From assembly GCF_003818115.1 (NCBI RefSeq), contig NZ_RPOI01000025.1:1-64000 (forward strand): a stretch of 64,000 nt of DNA. Reading direction: 5' to 3'. The translations under genes were made by a program, and so were the position numbers. Of the stretch, positions 9,042 to 18,573 are shown piece by piece. The notes under the pieces are model-generated. The model was not told the origin of the DNA. It worked only from the letters and a program-made list of their open reading frames with translations, and ran no database searches. Origin of the DNA: Citrobacter youngae. Its GTDB lineage: Bacteria > Pseudomonadota > Gammaproteobacteria > Enterobacterales > Enterobacteriaceae. Numbering within the stretch: the stretch's first letter is position 1; every line of letters begins with the position of its first letter.

Positions 9042-9940
9042 TTGCGCACCTCGTCTTTTTCTTCATGCAGGTTGTCTTCTTCCTCTTCCGCGCGGTTCGG
9101 GCCTACACCGACGTAATGGAAGATACTGGCCGCAAATGTCGCTGCAAAGCCGACGGCTGCGAGAGGTTTCCAGATGCCTTTCCAGAATTTCACGGTGGCG
9201 CTGATTTCCGGGTTCTCCGGCAGGCCGTGGTACAGATTCGGCTTGTCAGCATGGTGCAATACGTACATGACGTGAGTACCGCCAACGCCTGCTGGATCGT
9301 ACAGACCCGCGTTTTCGTAACCACGGGTTTTCAGCTCCGCCACACGCTCGCCTGCCAGCGTTTTCATCGACTCTTTGGTGCCGAAATGAATGGCGCCGGT
9401 TGGGCAGGTCTTCACGCAGGCCGGTTCTTGCCCGACCACAACACGGTCAACGCACAGCGTACATTTGTAGACGCGGTTGTCTTCCGGGTTGAGGCGCGGC
9501 ACGTCGAACGGACAGCCTGCGATACAGTAGCCACAGCCGATACACTGCTCGGACTGGAAGTCGACGATACCGTTGGCGTACTGAATGATTGCACCTTCAG
9601 CCGGACACGCCTTCAGGCAGCCCGGATCGGCACAGTGCATACAGCCATCCTTGCGGATAAGCCACTCCAGTTTGTCGTTCTGTTCCACTTCCGAGAAGCG
9701 CATTACCGTCCAGGATTTAGCGGTCAAATCAGCTGGGTTGTCGTACACCCCAACGTTGTTGCCCACTTCATCACGGATGTCGTTCCATTCAGAACACGCC
9801 ACCTGACACGCTTTACAGCCGATACAGGTGGTGACGTCGATAAGCTTCGCCACCTCTTCCTGATGGTCCCGCGCCTGAGGCGCGGGGGTGAAACCGTTAG
9901 TGGCGGAACGACGAATGATGTCTTGCGATTGATAAGCCAT
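9038..9940 (-). CDS. fdoH: Formate dehydrogenase-O iron-sulfur subunit (beta)
   Basis: A 300-residue ferredoxin-like subunit with four cysteine clusters for [4Fe-4S] centres ([43 protein letters not shown]). A C-terminal membrane anchor follows (about 258-280). It carries electrons between the molybdenum subunit in the periplasm and the cytochrome. It lies 12 bases after fdoG and overlaps fdoI by four. The length is that of the E. coli protein. Confidence 0.97.
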   Translation of the reverse strand: MAYQSQDIIRRSATNGFTPAPQARDHQEEVAKLIDVTTCIGCKACQVACSEWNDIRDEVGNNVGVYDNPADLTAKSWTVMRFSEVEQNDKLEWLIRKDGCMHCADPGCLKACPAEGAIIQYANGIVDFQSEQCIGCGYCIAGCPFDVPRLNPEDNRVYKCTLCVDRVVVGQEPACVKTCPTGAIHFGTKESMKTLAGERVAELKTRGYENAGLYDPAGVGGTHVMYVLHHADKPNLYHGLPENPEISATVKFWKGIWKPLAAVGFAATFAASIFHYVGVGPNRAEEEEDNLHEEKDEVRK

Positions 9941-9952
9941 AGGTCGTCTCCG

Positions 9953-12900
9953 TTACACCTTTTCCACGTTCACGAGGAAGGACTTAAATTCCGGCGTCTG
10001 CGTGTTCGCATCACCGACGAATGGCGTTAACGTGTTAGCGATAAAGCCTTTTTTCGCCACACCTTCGTAGCCCCAGTGAATCGGAATACCGATGGTATCG
10101 ATATCCTGACCGTTGGCCTTCAGCGTGCGAATACGTTTGGTCACCACTGCTTTGGCTTTAATGTAGCCGCGGTTAGAGGAGACTTTGACGGTATCGCCGT
10201 GGGAGATACCGAGCTTATTCGCCAGCTTCTCGCCGATTTCCACAAACTGTTCTGGCTGTGCGATGGCATTGAGCAGCGCATGCTTGGTCCAGTAGTGGAA
10301 GTGCTCGGTCAGACGGTAGGTCGTACCGACGTACGGGAATTTATCCGCTTTACCCAGCGCTTCCGCGTCATCTTTGAAGATACGCGCGGCAGGGTTTGAG
10401 ATAACGTTCGGGTGCAGCGGGTTAGTCCCCAGCGGCGTTTCAAACGGCTCGTAGTGTTCCGGGAACGGACCTTCCGCCATCTTATCGATAGCAAACAGGC
10501 GTCCCATCCCTTCAGGCTGCATGATGAAAGGCCCAACGTTGCTGCCAGGTGCGGCGGCGCTGTAGTCCGGAATATCCATCCCGCTCCATTTCGCTCCATC
10601 CCATTTCAGGATCTGACGTTTTGGATCCCACGGATTCCCCTGCGGATCAGCGGAAGCGCGGTTATACAGAATGCGTCGGTTGAGCGGCCACGCCCATGCC
10701 CAGCCCAGCGTGTTGCCAAGGCCTGATGGGTCGGCGTTATCGCGACGTGCCATCTGGTTGCCTTCCGGCGTCCAGCTCCCGGCAAAAATCCAGCAGCCGC
10801 TGGACGTGGTGCCGTCGTCACGCAGTTGGGCGAACGAGCTAAGCTGTTGGCCTTTCTTGACGATGACTGCCCCCGTTGCCGGGTCGGTAATATCGGCCAG
10901 CGCTTTACCGTTGCTCTCCATCGCCACTTCTTCCGAAGCCGGTTCGTGTGGTGTGGAGTAGTTCCAGGTCATGCTCAGCACCTGTTCCGGGTTCGCGCCA
11001 CCCTGCTCGGCATACATCTTGCGCATGCGCAGGAAGATACCGGCGAGGATTTCACCATCGGTAACGGCAATCCCCGGGGCGTCTGCGCCTTTCCAGTGCC
11101 ACTGCAACCAACGACCGGAGTTAACGATAGAACCGTTCTCTTCGGCGAAGCAGGTGGACGGCAGACGGAATACTTCGGTCTGGATTTTCGACGGGTCCAC
11201 ATCGTTCGACTCACCATGGTTCTGCCAGAAGGTAGACGTTTCGGTGTTGAGCGGGTCGATGGTGACCAGGAATTTCAGTTTGGACAGTGAAGCCACGACC
11301 TTGTTTTTATTCGGGAATGACGCGACCGGGTTAAAGCCCTGGCAGATATAGCCATTCACTTTGCCCTGGTTCATCATCTCGAAGTATTGCAGAACGTCGT
11401 ACCCTTTATCCCACTTCGGCAGCAAGTCGAAGCCCCAGCTGTTTTCCGCTGTCGCTTTATCGCCAAAGAAGGCTTTCATCATCGAAACGAAGAATTTCGG
11501 GTAGTTGCCCCAGTAGTTCACCTGACCTTCCAGCAACGGTTTTGGCGTGTTGGCGGCAAGGTAGGTTTGCAGGTCAGTTTGTTTCTCGCTGGGCAGCGTC
11601 ATATAGCCCGGCAGGCTTTGTGACAGCAGGCCTAAGTCGGTCAGACCCTGAATGTTGGAGTGACCGCGCAGGGCGTTAACACCGCCGCCGGCCATCCCCA
11701 TGTTGCCAAGCAGCAACTGGATCATCGCCATGGTACGGATGTTTTGCGCACCAACTGAGTGCTGCGTCCAGCCGAGTGCATACAGGAACGACGCGGTTTT
11801 GTCTTTGACGCTGGTTTCTGCGATGTATTCGCACACTTTCAGGAAATCAGCCTTTGGCGTACCGCAGATGTTTTCTACGACATCCGGCGTGTAGCGGGAA
11901 ACGTGCTGTTTCAGCAGGTTCCACACGCAGCGCGGGTGTTGCAGGGTGACATCGCGTTTGGCGAAGCCTTTTTCATCCAGCTCGTAGTTCCAACTGGTTT
12001 TGTCATACTTGCGTTTGTCCGCGTCGTAGCCAGTGAACAGGCCATCTTCGAAACCGTAATCCTCACGCACGATCAGGCTGGCGTTGGTATAGGCCTCAGT
12101 GTATTCGCGGTTGAATTTTTCGTTGTTCAGCAGGTACAGCAAGACGCCTGACAGGAAAGCAATGTCAGTACCGGAACGAATCGGCGCATAGAAATCAGCC
12201 ACCGCAGCGGTTCGCGTAAAGCGTGGATCGATAACAATCAGCTTCGCGCCGTTGTGAATTTTGGCTTCCATCGCCCAGCGGAACCCGACCGGGTGAGCTT
12301 CAGCGGCGTTACCGCCCATCACCACAACGAGGTTGGCGTTTTTAATGTCGACCCAGTGGTTGGTCATCGCACCGCGACCAAATGTTGGAGCAAGACTTGC
12401 TACCGTTGGTCCGTGTCAGACGCGTGCCTGGTTGTCGACCGCGAGCATACCGAGCGCGCGGGAGAATTTTTGCGTTAAATAGCCGGTTTCGTTACTGGAA
12501 GCGGAAGCACACAGCATCCCGGTGGAAAGCCAGCGGTTAACGGTTACGCCTTCGGCGTTTTGTGCAACGTAGTTTGCGTCGCGGTCTTCTTTCATCAGCT
12601 TAGCGATGCGGTCAAATGCCTCATCCCAGCTAATCTGTTGCCACTTATCAGAGCCTGGTGCGCGGTATTCCGGGAATTTCAGGCGGCTTTCGGAGTGGAT
12701 GAAGTCCACAAGTCCTGCCCCTTTCGGGCACAGCGCGCCACGGTTCACCGGGTGATCCGGGTCCCCTTCGATATGGAAGATGGATGCTTTGGCGTTTTTT
12801 GCTCCGTCACCGAGACTGTACATTAACAGTCCACAGCCAACGGAACAGTAAGTGCAGGTGTTACGGGTTTCGCGGGTGCGCAGCAGTTTATATTGCCGTG

Positions 12901-13003
12901 TTTCCGCGAGCGCTACGCCGGGTGCAAAACCCAGTGCCGCTGCCGTGGTGCCTGCCATACCGCCAGCGCAGATCTTAAAGAACTGCCTTCTGCTGACCTG
13001 CAT
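9953..13003 (-). CDS. fdoG: Formate dehydrogenase-O selenoprotein subunit (alpha), UGA read as selenocysteine
   Basis: The catalytic subunit oxidises formate to CO2 at a molybdenum bis-MGD centre and faces the periplasm after Tat export. The reading frame of 1016 residues is interrupted only by a TGA at 12416-12418, codon 196, which is read as selenocysteine. The following residue is histidine, as expected for the active site. An N-terminal SRRQFFK Tat signal is present, and Cys50, Cys53, Cys57 and Cys92 hold a [4Fe-4S] cluster. The total length equals E. coli FdoG. Without recoding it would be seen as two open frames (9953-12415 and 12416-13003); it should not be called a pseudogene. Confidence 0.97.
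12387..12404 (-). promoter_or_regulatory. SECIS hairpin of fdoG
   Basis: Read on the minus strand, 11 bases after the UGA, the sequence forms a small hairpin: GG, a bulged U, AGCA, loop AGUCU, UGCU, CC. The bulged U and the 11-base distance match the bacterial SECIS elements that bind SelB and direct selenocysteine insertion. Confidence 0.88.
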
Positions 13004-13197
13004 GGTTCGCTCCTTGTTTCGACATTGTCACGTTCCCTTCACTTTTCCGTTACTCGAGCGCGAGGGAAGTGGTTGTTATTTTTCTTTGCGGACGGGACCG
13101 CAAAGGTCCAGAATTGGGTGAATTTCCCTCCGTCCAGGAGGGGTTTGTAAAGAATACCACAATGTTGGTATGTGTGTTCCAATATGGTTAAAAGAAA
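13004..13197. other. Divergent fdoG/fdhD intergenic region
   Basis: This 194-base gap holds the divergent promoters of fdoG and fdhD. An imperfect palindrome around 13088-13147 (GGACGGGACC... and CCTCCGTCCAGGAGGG) could form a leader structure, but no specific regulator site was recognised. Confidence 0.4.
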
Positions 13198-14034
13198 GTG
13201 AATAAAATCCATCAAGAAGAAGTCAAAAATGTGATGAATTGTGCAGGATCGCGTCAGTTGACTCTCTGGAAACGCGAGGATTTGCAACATCCTCAGCCAG
13301 ATGAGGTCGCTGAAGAAGTGCCGGTTGCGCTGGTTTACAACGGGATTTCGCACGTGGTGATGATGGCGTCACCGAAAGATCTTGAGCACTTTGCGCTGGG
13401 CTTTTCACTTTCTGAAGGCATTATTGAGCGCCCGCAGGATATCTACGCCATGGAAGTGGTTCCTTCCTGTAACGGATTAGAAGTGCAGGTTGAGCTGTCC
13501 AGTCGTCGATTTATGGGGCTGAAGGAGCGACGTCGTGCACTGGCCGGTCGTACCGGTTGTGGCGTTTGCGGCGTTGAACAACTCAATGACATTGGCAAGC
13601 CGGTCCAGCCTCTGCCGTTTACCCAGACATTCGATCTGGCACATCTCGATAACGCCTTAAGGCATCTCCCTGATTTCCAGCCCGTGGGGCAACTGACAGG
13701 CTGCACGCACGCGGCTGCCTGGGTACAGCCGTCAGGCCATCTGGCGGGTGGACATGAAGATGTCGGGCGTCATGTGGCGCTGGATAAACTGCTGGGACGA
13801 CGTGCTATCGAAGGAGAAGCCTGGCGGGCGGGCGCAGTATTAGTCTCCAGCCGCGCCAGCTACGAGATGGTGCAAAAGTCGGCGATGTGTGGCGTGGAGA
13901 TCCTGTTTGCTGTCTCAGCCGCGACAACGCTTGCCGTAGAAGTTGCCGAACGTTGTAACCTGACGCTGGTGGGTTTTTGCAAACCGGGCAGGGCGACGAT
14001 CTACACCCATCCGCAGCGGTTGATCGCTGAGTAA
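13198..14034 (+). CDS. fdhD: Formate dehydrogenase sulfurtransferase FdhD
   Basis: A 278-residue protein that transfers sulfur from IscS to the molybdenum cofactor of formate dehydrogenases, which makes them active. The key CxxC motif (GCGVCG) falls at Cys121 and Cys124, exactly as in E. coli. That match in numbering supports the GTG start at 13198, although the ribosome binding site there is weak. The gene is divergent from fdoGHI-fdhE, the usual arrangement. Confidence 0.95.
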   Translation: MNKIHQEEVKNVMNCAGSRQLTLWKREDLQHPQPDEVAEEVPVALVYNGISHVVMMASPKDLEHFALGFSLSEGIIERPQDIYAMEVVPSCNGLEVQVELSSRRFMGLKERRRALAGRTGCGVCGVEQLNDIGKPVQPLPFTQTFDLAHLDNALRHLPDFQPVGQLTGCTHAAAWVQPSGHLAGGHEDVGRHVALDKLLGRRAIEGEAWRAGAVLVSSRASYEMVQKSAMCGVEILFAVSAATTLAVEVAERCNLTLVGFCKPGRATIYTHPQRLIAE

Positions 14035-14162
14035 TAAGTGTTCAGTTAATTTGAATAAGATAGGCAAATCCTTCCGCTTTTAGTTGCGTGATATGAAGGC
14101 TACTATTTATCACATCAAGGCACGGTGCCTTACTCAAACAACTAAGTGAAAGGGTTTATATC

Positions 14163-14375
14163 ATGAAAAGCATCAAAACTTTTGTCGCAGTTATCGCTCT
14201 GGCTACGTCTTTCGGTTCTTTCGCTGCTCAGACAGTTACCGCAACCGGTTCTACGCTGGAAAGCGCTGAAGCAAAAATTGCCGCTCAGGCTGAACGCGCA
14301 GGTGCCAGCGATTACAAAATCACTCAGGCATACACCGGTAACCGCGTGCACATGACTGCTGAACTGCTGAAATAA
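14163..14375 (+). CDS. Small secreted DUF1471 (YdgH/BhsA/McbA-like) protein
   Basis: A 70-residue protein with a signal peptide (about 1-21, ending SFA or FAA) followed by a DUF1471 domain of roughly 50 residues (VTATGSTLESAEAKIAAQAE, then YKITQAYTGNRVHMTAELLK). Members such as BhsA, McbA and YhcN are periplasmic or surface proteins linked to stress and biofilm traits. A GAAAGG ribosome binding site precedes it and a strong terminator follows. In K-12 this place holds other genes (yiiG, frv). Which member of the family it is could not be decided. Confidence 0.87.
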   Translation: MKSIKTFVAVIALATSFGSFAAQTVTATGSTLESAEAKIAAQAERAGASDYKITQAYTGNRVHMTAELLK

Positions 14376-14397
14376 GAGACCTTAGTATTGTCGAAAG

Positions 14398-14419
14398 AGC
14401 GCCCTTGGGGCGCTTTTTT
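14398..14419 (+). terminator. Rho-independent terminator after the DUF1471 gene
   Basis: AGCGCCC, a three-base loop and GGGCGCT are followed by six T residues. The T-run touches the stop codon of the convergent azlD gene at 14418-14420. Confidence 0.9.
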
Positions 14420-14741
14420 AGTTTATACCCGCCATTCTCAGCAGTGCGGTTACCACTGCTGCAGCGATAATCACTACAATCAATGGCGTCTTACGCCAGG
14501 CGAGAAACACCGCAAAAGCCACGCCCAGCACGCGCGCCATGCCGGCAAAGTGTTCGCCTTCGTAAAAGGTGGTTGCCAGCGCAACGGAGAACAGTAACAC
14601 CGTTGCAGCATCAGAAAGCAACGCCTGTGAACGTTCAGAAAAGGCTAAACGGCCTCCCAGTTTTGCTCCCCCTAAACGCATTAAATAGGTTCCCAGAGAT
14701 AACACGGCGATACCGACGATAAACAGCGTCATGTTGCCCAT
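14418..14741 (-). CDS. azlD: AzlD-family branched-chain amino acid exporter subunit
   Basis: A 107-residue hydrophobic protein with about three or four membrane segments, of the AzlD/YgaH family. Together with AzlC it forms an exporter of branched-chain amino acids or analogues. Its start shares one base with the azlC stop (14741), so the pair is translationally coupled. The actual substrate is not known here. Confidence 0.85.
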   Translation of the reverse strand: MGNMTLFIVGIAVLSLGTYLMRLGGAKLGGRLAFSERSQALLSDAATVLLFSVALATTFYEGEHFAGMARVLGVAFAVFLAWRKTPLIVVIIAAAVVTALLRMAGIN

Positions 14742-15400
14742 TATTTTTTCCTCGTCAGTAAGCCAAACAGTGAAAGCAGTACCGGCAAGCCTACCGGTGC
14801 GAAAGGTACGGAAGCGAGTGACAATACGGCCCCGCTACAGGCACGGATGAGAGTGGTGCGGTTTTTAAAGGCCGGAACCACTAAGGCCAACAAAATGGCA
14901 GGGAAAACGGCATCCAGACCGATGGTTTCAGGTGCCGGGAGCAGCTTGCCGACACCGGCGCCGATCAGTGTGCCAATCGGCCAGAAAATGGCGACGCCCA
15001 GACCGCATAACCAGTAGGCGGCTTTACGTTGTTCCGGTGTTTTCTGCGACAGGCCGAACACCACGCTTTCATCGTTCATGATATGACAGCCTAGAAAGCT
15101 GGCGGCGCGAGTGCCGACCAGATCGCGTACCGTCACGCCAAACGGTACATGTCGGGCATTCACCAGTAACCCAGCCGCCGCTGCCGCCAACGGATTTCCG
15201 CCGCTGGCGATAATACCGATAAACATAAATTCAGAAGCTCCGGCCAGTACTGTAATCGAGAGTACAAAGGGCACCCAAATCGGGAAGCCGTAGGCCATTG
15301 CCAGCGAGCCGTATGACATGCCGACTACGCCGACGGCCAGACAGACTAAAAATATCGCTTTAATCGTGTCGCCTTTGAGGCTGGAAAAATAATGTTTCAT
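14741..15400 (-). CDS. azlC: AzlC-family branched-chain amino acid exporter subunit
   Basis: A 219-residue inner membrane protein of the AzlC/YgaZ family, the large subunit of a branched-chain amino acid export system. Several hydrophobic segments run through its length, and the family-typical VNARHVPFGV region is near residues 80-90. It is transcribed away from a regulator gene that starts about 100 bases upstream. This cluster is distinct from ygaZH of E. coli, which lies elsewhere in that genome. Confidence 0.87.
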   Translation of the reverse strand: MKHYFSSLKGDTIKAIFLVCLAVGVVGMSYGSLAMAYGFPIWVPFVLSITVLAGASEFMFIGIIASGGNPLAAAAAGLLVNARHVPFGVTVRDLVGTRAASFLGCHIMNDESVVFGLSQKTPEQRKAAYWLCGLGVAIFWPIGTLIGAGVGKLLPAPETIGLDAVFPAILLALVVPAFKNRTTLIRACSGAVLSLASVPFAPVGLPVLLSLFGLLTRKK

Positions 15401-15415
15401 ACCGTTTTAGCCATA

Positions 15416-15479
15416 TCGAACGAGTTTCCATTATAATGAACACAATCAGTTTGATTTACAAGTCGAACGATTCGTTCGA
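15416..15479. promoter_or_regulatory. Palindromic operator between azlC and the XRE regulator
   Basis: A perfect 17-base palindrome, TCGAACGA-T-TCGTTCGA, lies at 15463-15479. A single copy of the same 8-base arm (TCGAACGA) occurs at 15416-15423, on the other side of a TATAAT hexamer (15432-15437). The arrangement suggests that the adjacent XRE protein binds here and controls both directions; this is inference from position. Confidence 0.65.
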
Positions 15480-15501
15480 TATAAAGAACATGGAGTCGAG
15501 A

Positions 15502-16050
15502 ATGACCCAACCCATCAGTATGATCGCGAAAAGTCTGGTGCGTGAACGTCAGCGCACCGGTTTATCGCTGGCAGAAATTGCCCGTCGCGCGGGAATTGCA
15601 AAATCGACACTCTCGCAGCTGGAAGCGGGAAATGGTAATCCTAGCCTGGAAACGCTGTGGTCGCTGTGTGTGGCGCTGGATATCCCCTTTGCCCGATTAC
15701 TGGAACCGCAGGAGCAAAAAACGCAGGTGATTCGCCGTGGCGAAGGGACAAAAGTCGTGGCTGAGCAGGCCCACTATCAGGCTATTTTACTGGCAGCCTG
15801 CCCACCGGGCGCGCGGCGGGATATCTATCTGCTGCTGACGCAACCGGGCGCAGATCGTATTTCACAACCGCATCCACCGGGATCGGTTGAACATATTATC
15901 GTGACGCAGGGTAAGGCGATGGTGGGGTTGACGGAAGCGCCGGAGGAGTTAGGCGAGGGCGACTATATTTGCTACCCCGCTGACCAGGCGCATATCTTTA
16001 AAGCACTGGAGCCTGACACCCAGGCGATTCTGGTTTCTGAGCAGAATTGA
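15502..16050 (+). CDS. XRE-family regulator with cupin sensor domain
   Basis: A protein of about 182 residues with an N-terminal helix-turn-helix (about residues 8-60: TGLSLAEIARRAGIAKSTLS) and a C-terminal cupin domain (about 105-180, with QPHPPGSVEHIIV). Such proteins commonly control a neighbouring transporter. It is divergent from azlCD, so it is the likely local regulator of that exporter. Earlier in-frame ATG codons exist at 15436 and 15490. GGAG at 15492-15495 with six-base spacing favours 15502. The effector is unknown. Confidence 0.82.
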   Translation: MTQPISMIAKSLVRERQRTGLSLAEIARRAGIAKSTLSQLEAGNGNPSLETLWSLCVALDIPFARLLEPQEQKTQVIRRGEGTKVVAEQAHYQAILLAACPPGARRDIYLLLTQPGADRISQPHPPGSVEHIIVTQGKAMVGLTEAPEELGEGDYICYPADQAHIFKALEPDTQAILVSEQN

Positions 16051-16052
16051 AA

Positions 16053-16128
16053 TTGCCGGAGGGCGCTATCGCTTATCCGACCAGGAAAAAATAGAACCGT
16101 AGGCCCGGTAAGCTTGCGCCACCGGGCA
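16053..16128. repeat. REP pair (BIME)
   Basis: Two imperfect REP palindromes of the GCCGGA/TCCGGC type lie at 16053-16081 and 16099-16128. They sit between the convergent XRE regulator gene and rhaM. Confidence 0.75.
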
Positions 16129-16134
16129 CACGAC

Positions 16135-16449
16135 TTACGGCAAATAAAACACTTCTTTTAGCTCTGCGCTGACCGGACTGTTGTCTGGGTTGGCCGGCAT
16201 TACGTCACGCATATGTTTCCACCAACGCTGGCAAACGTCGGTGCTGGCAACGGCATTCCAGCGTTCTTCGGACTCAATCTCAACGGTGGCGAACAGCAGA
16301 TTGCGCTCCTCGTCGAGATAAATCGCGTAGTGATGGGCACCGTGTTCTTTCAGCACTGCTTCCAGTTCTGGCCAGATGGGGTTATGACGACGCTGGTACT
16401 CAACGTGCGCATCGGCATTCACCTGCATCACAAAGGCTTTGCGGATCAT
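16135..16449 (-). CDS. rhaM: L-rhamnose mutarotase
   Basis: A 104-residue dimeric enzyme that interconverts the alpha and beta anomers of L-rhamnose so that the isomerase is supplied with its preferred form. The sequence begins [11 protein letters not shown] and keeps the [15 protein letters not shown] region that contains the catalytic histidine, as well as the WWKHMRDVM segment. The ATG at 16449 overlaps the stop of the upstream lactaldehyde reductase gene by four bases. Length is as in E. coli. It is the last gene of the rhamnose operon. Confidence 0.95.
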   Translation of the reverse strand: MIRKAFVMQVNADAHVEYQRRHNPIWPELEAVLKEHGAHHYAIYLDEERNLLFATVEIESEERWNAVASTDVCQRWWKHMRDVMPANPDNSPVSAELKEVFYLP

Positions 16450-17594
16450 AACGCCTCCAGATACAGCTCGCGGACCTCGTCGCGGCTGGCGGTGCGCGGG
16501 TTGCACGGCGCACACGGATCGGCCAACGCTTTATCCAGCCAGCCTTCAATATCCTCTTTCGTCACGCCAAGTGAACTAAAGCCCGCAGGAATACCGACAC
16601 GCTTGCTGAGTGCACGAATCGCGTTGATGGCCTCCATACTTGCCGCTTCATCGCTCATGTCACGGGTATCGACGCCCATCGCTTGCGCCACGCGGGCAAA
16701 GCGCGCCACGGCGTTCGGGCGGTTAAAGTTTTCGATTACCGGCAGCAGGATGGCGTTGCAGACGCCGTGCGGCAGATTATGGGTTGCGCCCGGCTGATGT
16801 GCCAACGCATGTACCAGACCCAGGCCAGCGCTATTAAATGCCATACCCGCCAGATACTGACCAAACGCCATTTGCTCACGAGCTTCGAGGTTATGACCGT
16901 CGTCGACCGCTTTCGGTAGCCACAGGTTGATCAGGCGAATCGCTTCCAGCGCGTTAGCGTCGGTGAGCGGATGCGCGCCAACGGAAACATAGGCTTCTAC
17001 CGCATGGGTCAGGGCGTCCATGCCGGTTGCGGCGGTGACGGATGCCGGAATGTCCAGCATGACGCTGGCGTCATCCACGGCGATATCCGGGATGATATTC
17101 GGGTCGATGATCACCTCTTTGACCTTACGGGCAGAGTCGATAATGACCGCGTTGCTGGTCATCTCTGCTGCCGTACCGGCGGTGGTATTGATGGCGACCA
17201 GCGGTACACCCGCATTTTTCACTTTGCCTACGCCGGAGTAAGCGGTAGAAGGGCCGGGGTTGGCGGTCAGGATCTTCACCGCTTTAGCGGTATCGATCGG
17301 GCTACCGCCACCGAAGGCAATAATGTAGTGACATTCTGCGTCCTGATACGCCGCGAAACCTTTCTGCACCAGCTCTTCCGTCGGGTTTGGAAACACTTCA
17401 TCAAACAGGTGGTAAGACATCTGATGTTCATCCAGCGCGGCAAACAGGCTATCCAGCAGGCCCAGTTTTACCAGTTGACCATCGGTGACGATCAGCGCTT
17501 TACCCCATTGCTTATTCGCCACGAGGTTCACCATATCGGCAATCGCGCCGGCGCCATGCAGGCTAATTTTTGGCAGTGCCAACATAAAGCTCAT
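16446..17594 (-). CDS. fucO: Lactaldehyde reductase (FucO-like) of the rhamnose operon
   Basis: A 382-residue iron-dependent alcohol dehydrogenase (group III). It reduces L-lactaldehyde, the product of rhamnulose-1-phosphate cleavage, to L-1,2-propanediol with NADH, which is useful without oxygen. The NAD-binding [11 protein letters not shown] motif and the iron-binding histidines in [16 protein letters not shown] are present. An ATG lies at 17597 and another at 17594. AAGGAG is four bases from the first and seven from the second, so 17594 is slightly preferred. The gene lies between rhaD and rhaM, with four-base overlap to rhaM. In E. coli K-12 the only fucO is in the fucose operon. Confidence 0.9.
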   Translation of the reverse strand: MSFMLALPKISLHGAGAIADMVNLVANKQWGKALIVTDGQLVKLGLLDSLFAALDEHQMSYHLFDEVFPNPTEELVQKGFAAYQDAECHYIIAFGGGSPIDTAKAVKILTANPGPSTAYSGVGKVKNAGVPLVAINTTAGTAAEMTSNAVIIDSARKVKEVIIDPNIIPDIAVDDASVMLDIPASVTAATGMDALTHAVEAYVSVGAHPLTDANALEAIRLINLWLPKAVDDGHNLEAREQMAFGQYLAGMAFNSAGLGLVHALAHQPGATHNLPHGVCNAILLPVIENFNRPNAVARFARVAQAMGVDTRDMSDEAASMEAINAIRALSKRVGIPAGFSSLGVTKEDIEGWLDKALADPCAPCNPRTASRDEVRELYLEAL

Positions 17595-17605
17595 CATTAT
17601 TCTCC

Positions 17606-18430
17606 TTACAATGCCAGTGCGCTGGCCAGCGGCGTCACGCCGAAGCGTTTGCCAAGTGCGATCAGCTCTTCACGCGTAATGGTCTGCTTCATACCGCCCA
17701 TCGAGTAAATCTTGACCAGAACCTCAGCGGACTTCTCTGCGGTATCGATCAAACCGAACGCTTCGTCGAGGGTAGGTCCGCTGCCGAACACGCCGTGGAA
17801 CGGCCACAGTACCAGCGAGTGTTTCTGCATTTCTTCGGCGGTGGCCTGACCGATTTCATCGGTACCTGGCACCATCCACGGCAGAATACCGACGCCATCC
17901 GGGAACACCACCAGACACTCGGTGCTGCCTTCCCACAGTTTGCGGGTCATCAGCGCGGTATTGTTTTCCAGTACGTAGGTCAGGGCGATCAGGTTGGTGG
18001 CATGGCAGTGCATGATCACGCGGTCTTTGCCATTGGTGGCTTTAATGCGCTCGCAGTGGGATAGGAAGTGGGCGGGCAGTTCGGAAGTCGGTACGGCTTC
18101 GTGGGTCAGACCCCACAGAATGTGGTAACCCGCGCCATCGCTGTCGATTTTCACCACGCCCAGATTTGCGGCCGGGTCGAGCTGGACGTTGCGGAAAAAT
18201 TTTCCCGAACCGGTGACGATAAACGGCGTATTCGCCAGCAGCGGCATCGGCTGGCTCAGCGCGATATAGCGTGGTTTTTCGTGGAAATCGGCGCTAAATG
18301 GCGCAATATCTGCCTCATCCAGGCGCAGTGTCAGGTTGCCGCCGTTGCGTTCGTCCCAACCTTTCAGCCAGGCATCGGAAGTGGCTTTAATCATCCCCTG
18401 GACGAACCAGGAAGTGGTAATGTTTTGCAT
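17606..18430 (-). CDS. rhaD: Rhamnulose-1-phosphate aldolase
   Basis: A 274-residue class II zinc aldolase that splits L-rhamnulose 1-phosphate into dihydroxyacetone phosphate and L-lactaldehyde. The zinc-binding HCHATN motif (residues 141-146) and the ELPAHFLSH segment with the catalytic glutamate region are present. The preceding in-frame ATG at 18445 is rejected because the product from 18430 (MQNITTSW) matches the E. coli start and length. It is third in the operon, separated from rhaA by a REP pair. Confidence 0.95.
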   Translation of the reverse strand: MQNITTSWFVQGMIKATSDAWLKGWDERNGGNLTLRLDEADIAPFSADFHEKPRYIALSQPMPLLANTPFIVTGSGKFFRNVQLDPAANLGVVKIDSDGAGYHILWGLTHEAVPTSELPAHFLSHCERIKATNGKDRVIMHCHATNLIALTYVLENNTALMTRKLWEGSTECLVVFPDGVGILPWMVPGTDEIGQATAEEMQKHSLVLWPFHGVFGSGPTLDEAFGLIDTAEKSAEVLVKIYSMGGMKQTITREELIALGKRFGVTPLASALAL

Positions 18431-18473
18431 GTTCGGTGTTCCCATTTATTGCCCGAACGTTATCGGGTCTTAC

Positions 18474-18557
18474 GTAGGCCGGATAAGCGAAGCGCCATCC
18501 GGCAATCGTGTTTCATTTATTGCCGGATGGCGACGCGGGGCGTCTTATCCGGCCTAC
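18474..18557. repeat. REP pair (BIME) between rhaA and rhaD
   Basis: Two REP units in opposite orientation (GTAGGCCGGATAAG and CTTATCCGGCCTAC at the outer ends) form a large inverted repeat within the rhamnose operon. Such structures can stabilise upstream mRNA and lower expression of downstream genes. Confidence 0.9.
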
Positions 18558-18573
18558 AAGCCTGGCGTCACAG

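Noticed and set aside
9065-10030. Long plus-strand open frame opposite fdoH
   Set aside because: It is antisense to a clearly conserved gene, has a low-quality composition and no recognisable domain.
12416-12418. Stop codon splitting fdoG into two open frames
   Set aside because: A SECIS hairpin follows at the right distance, and the total length equals the known selenoprotein.
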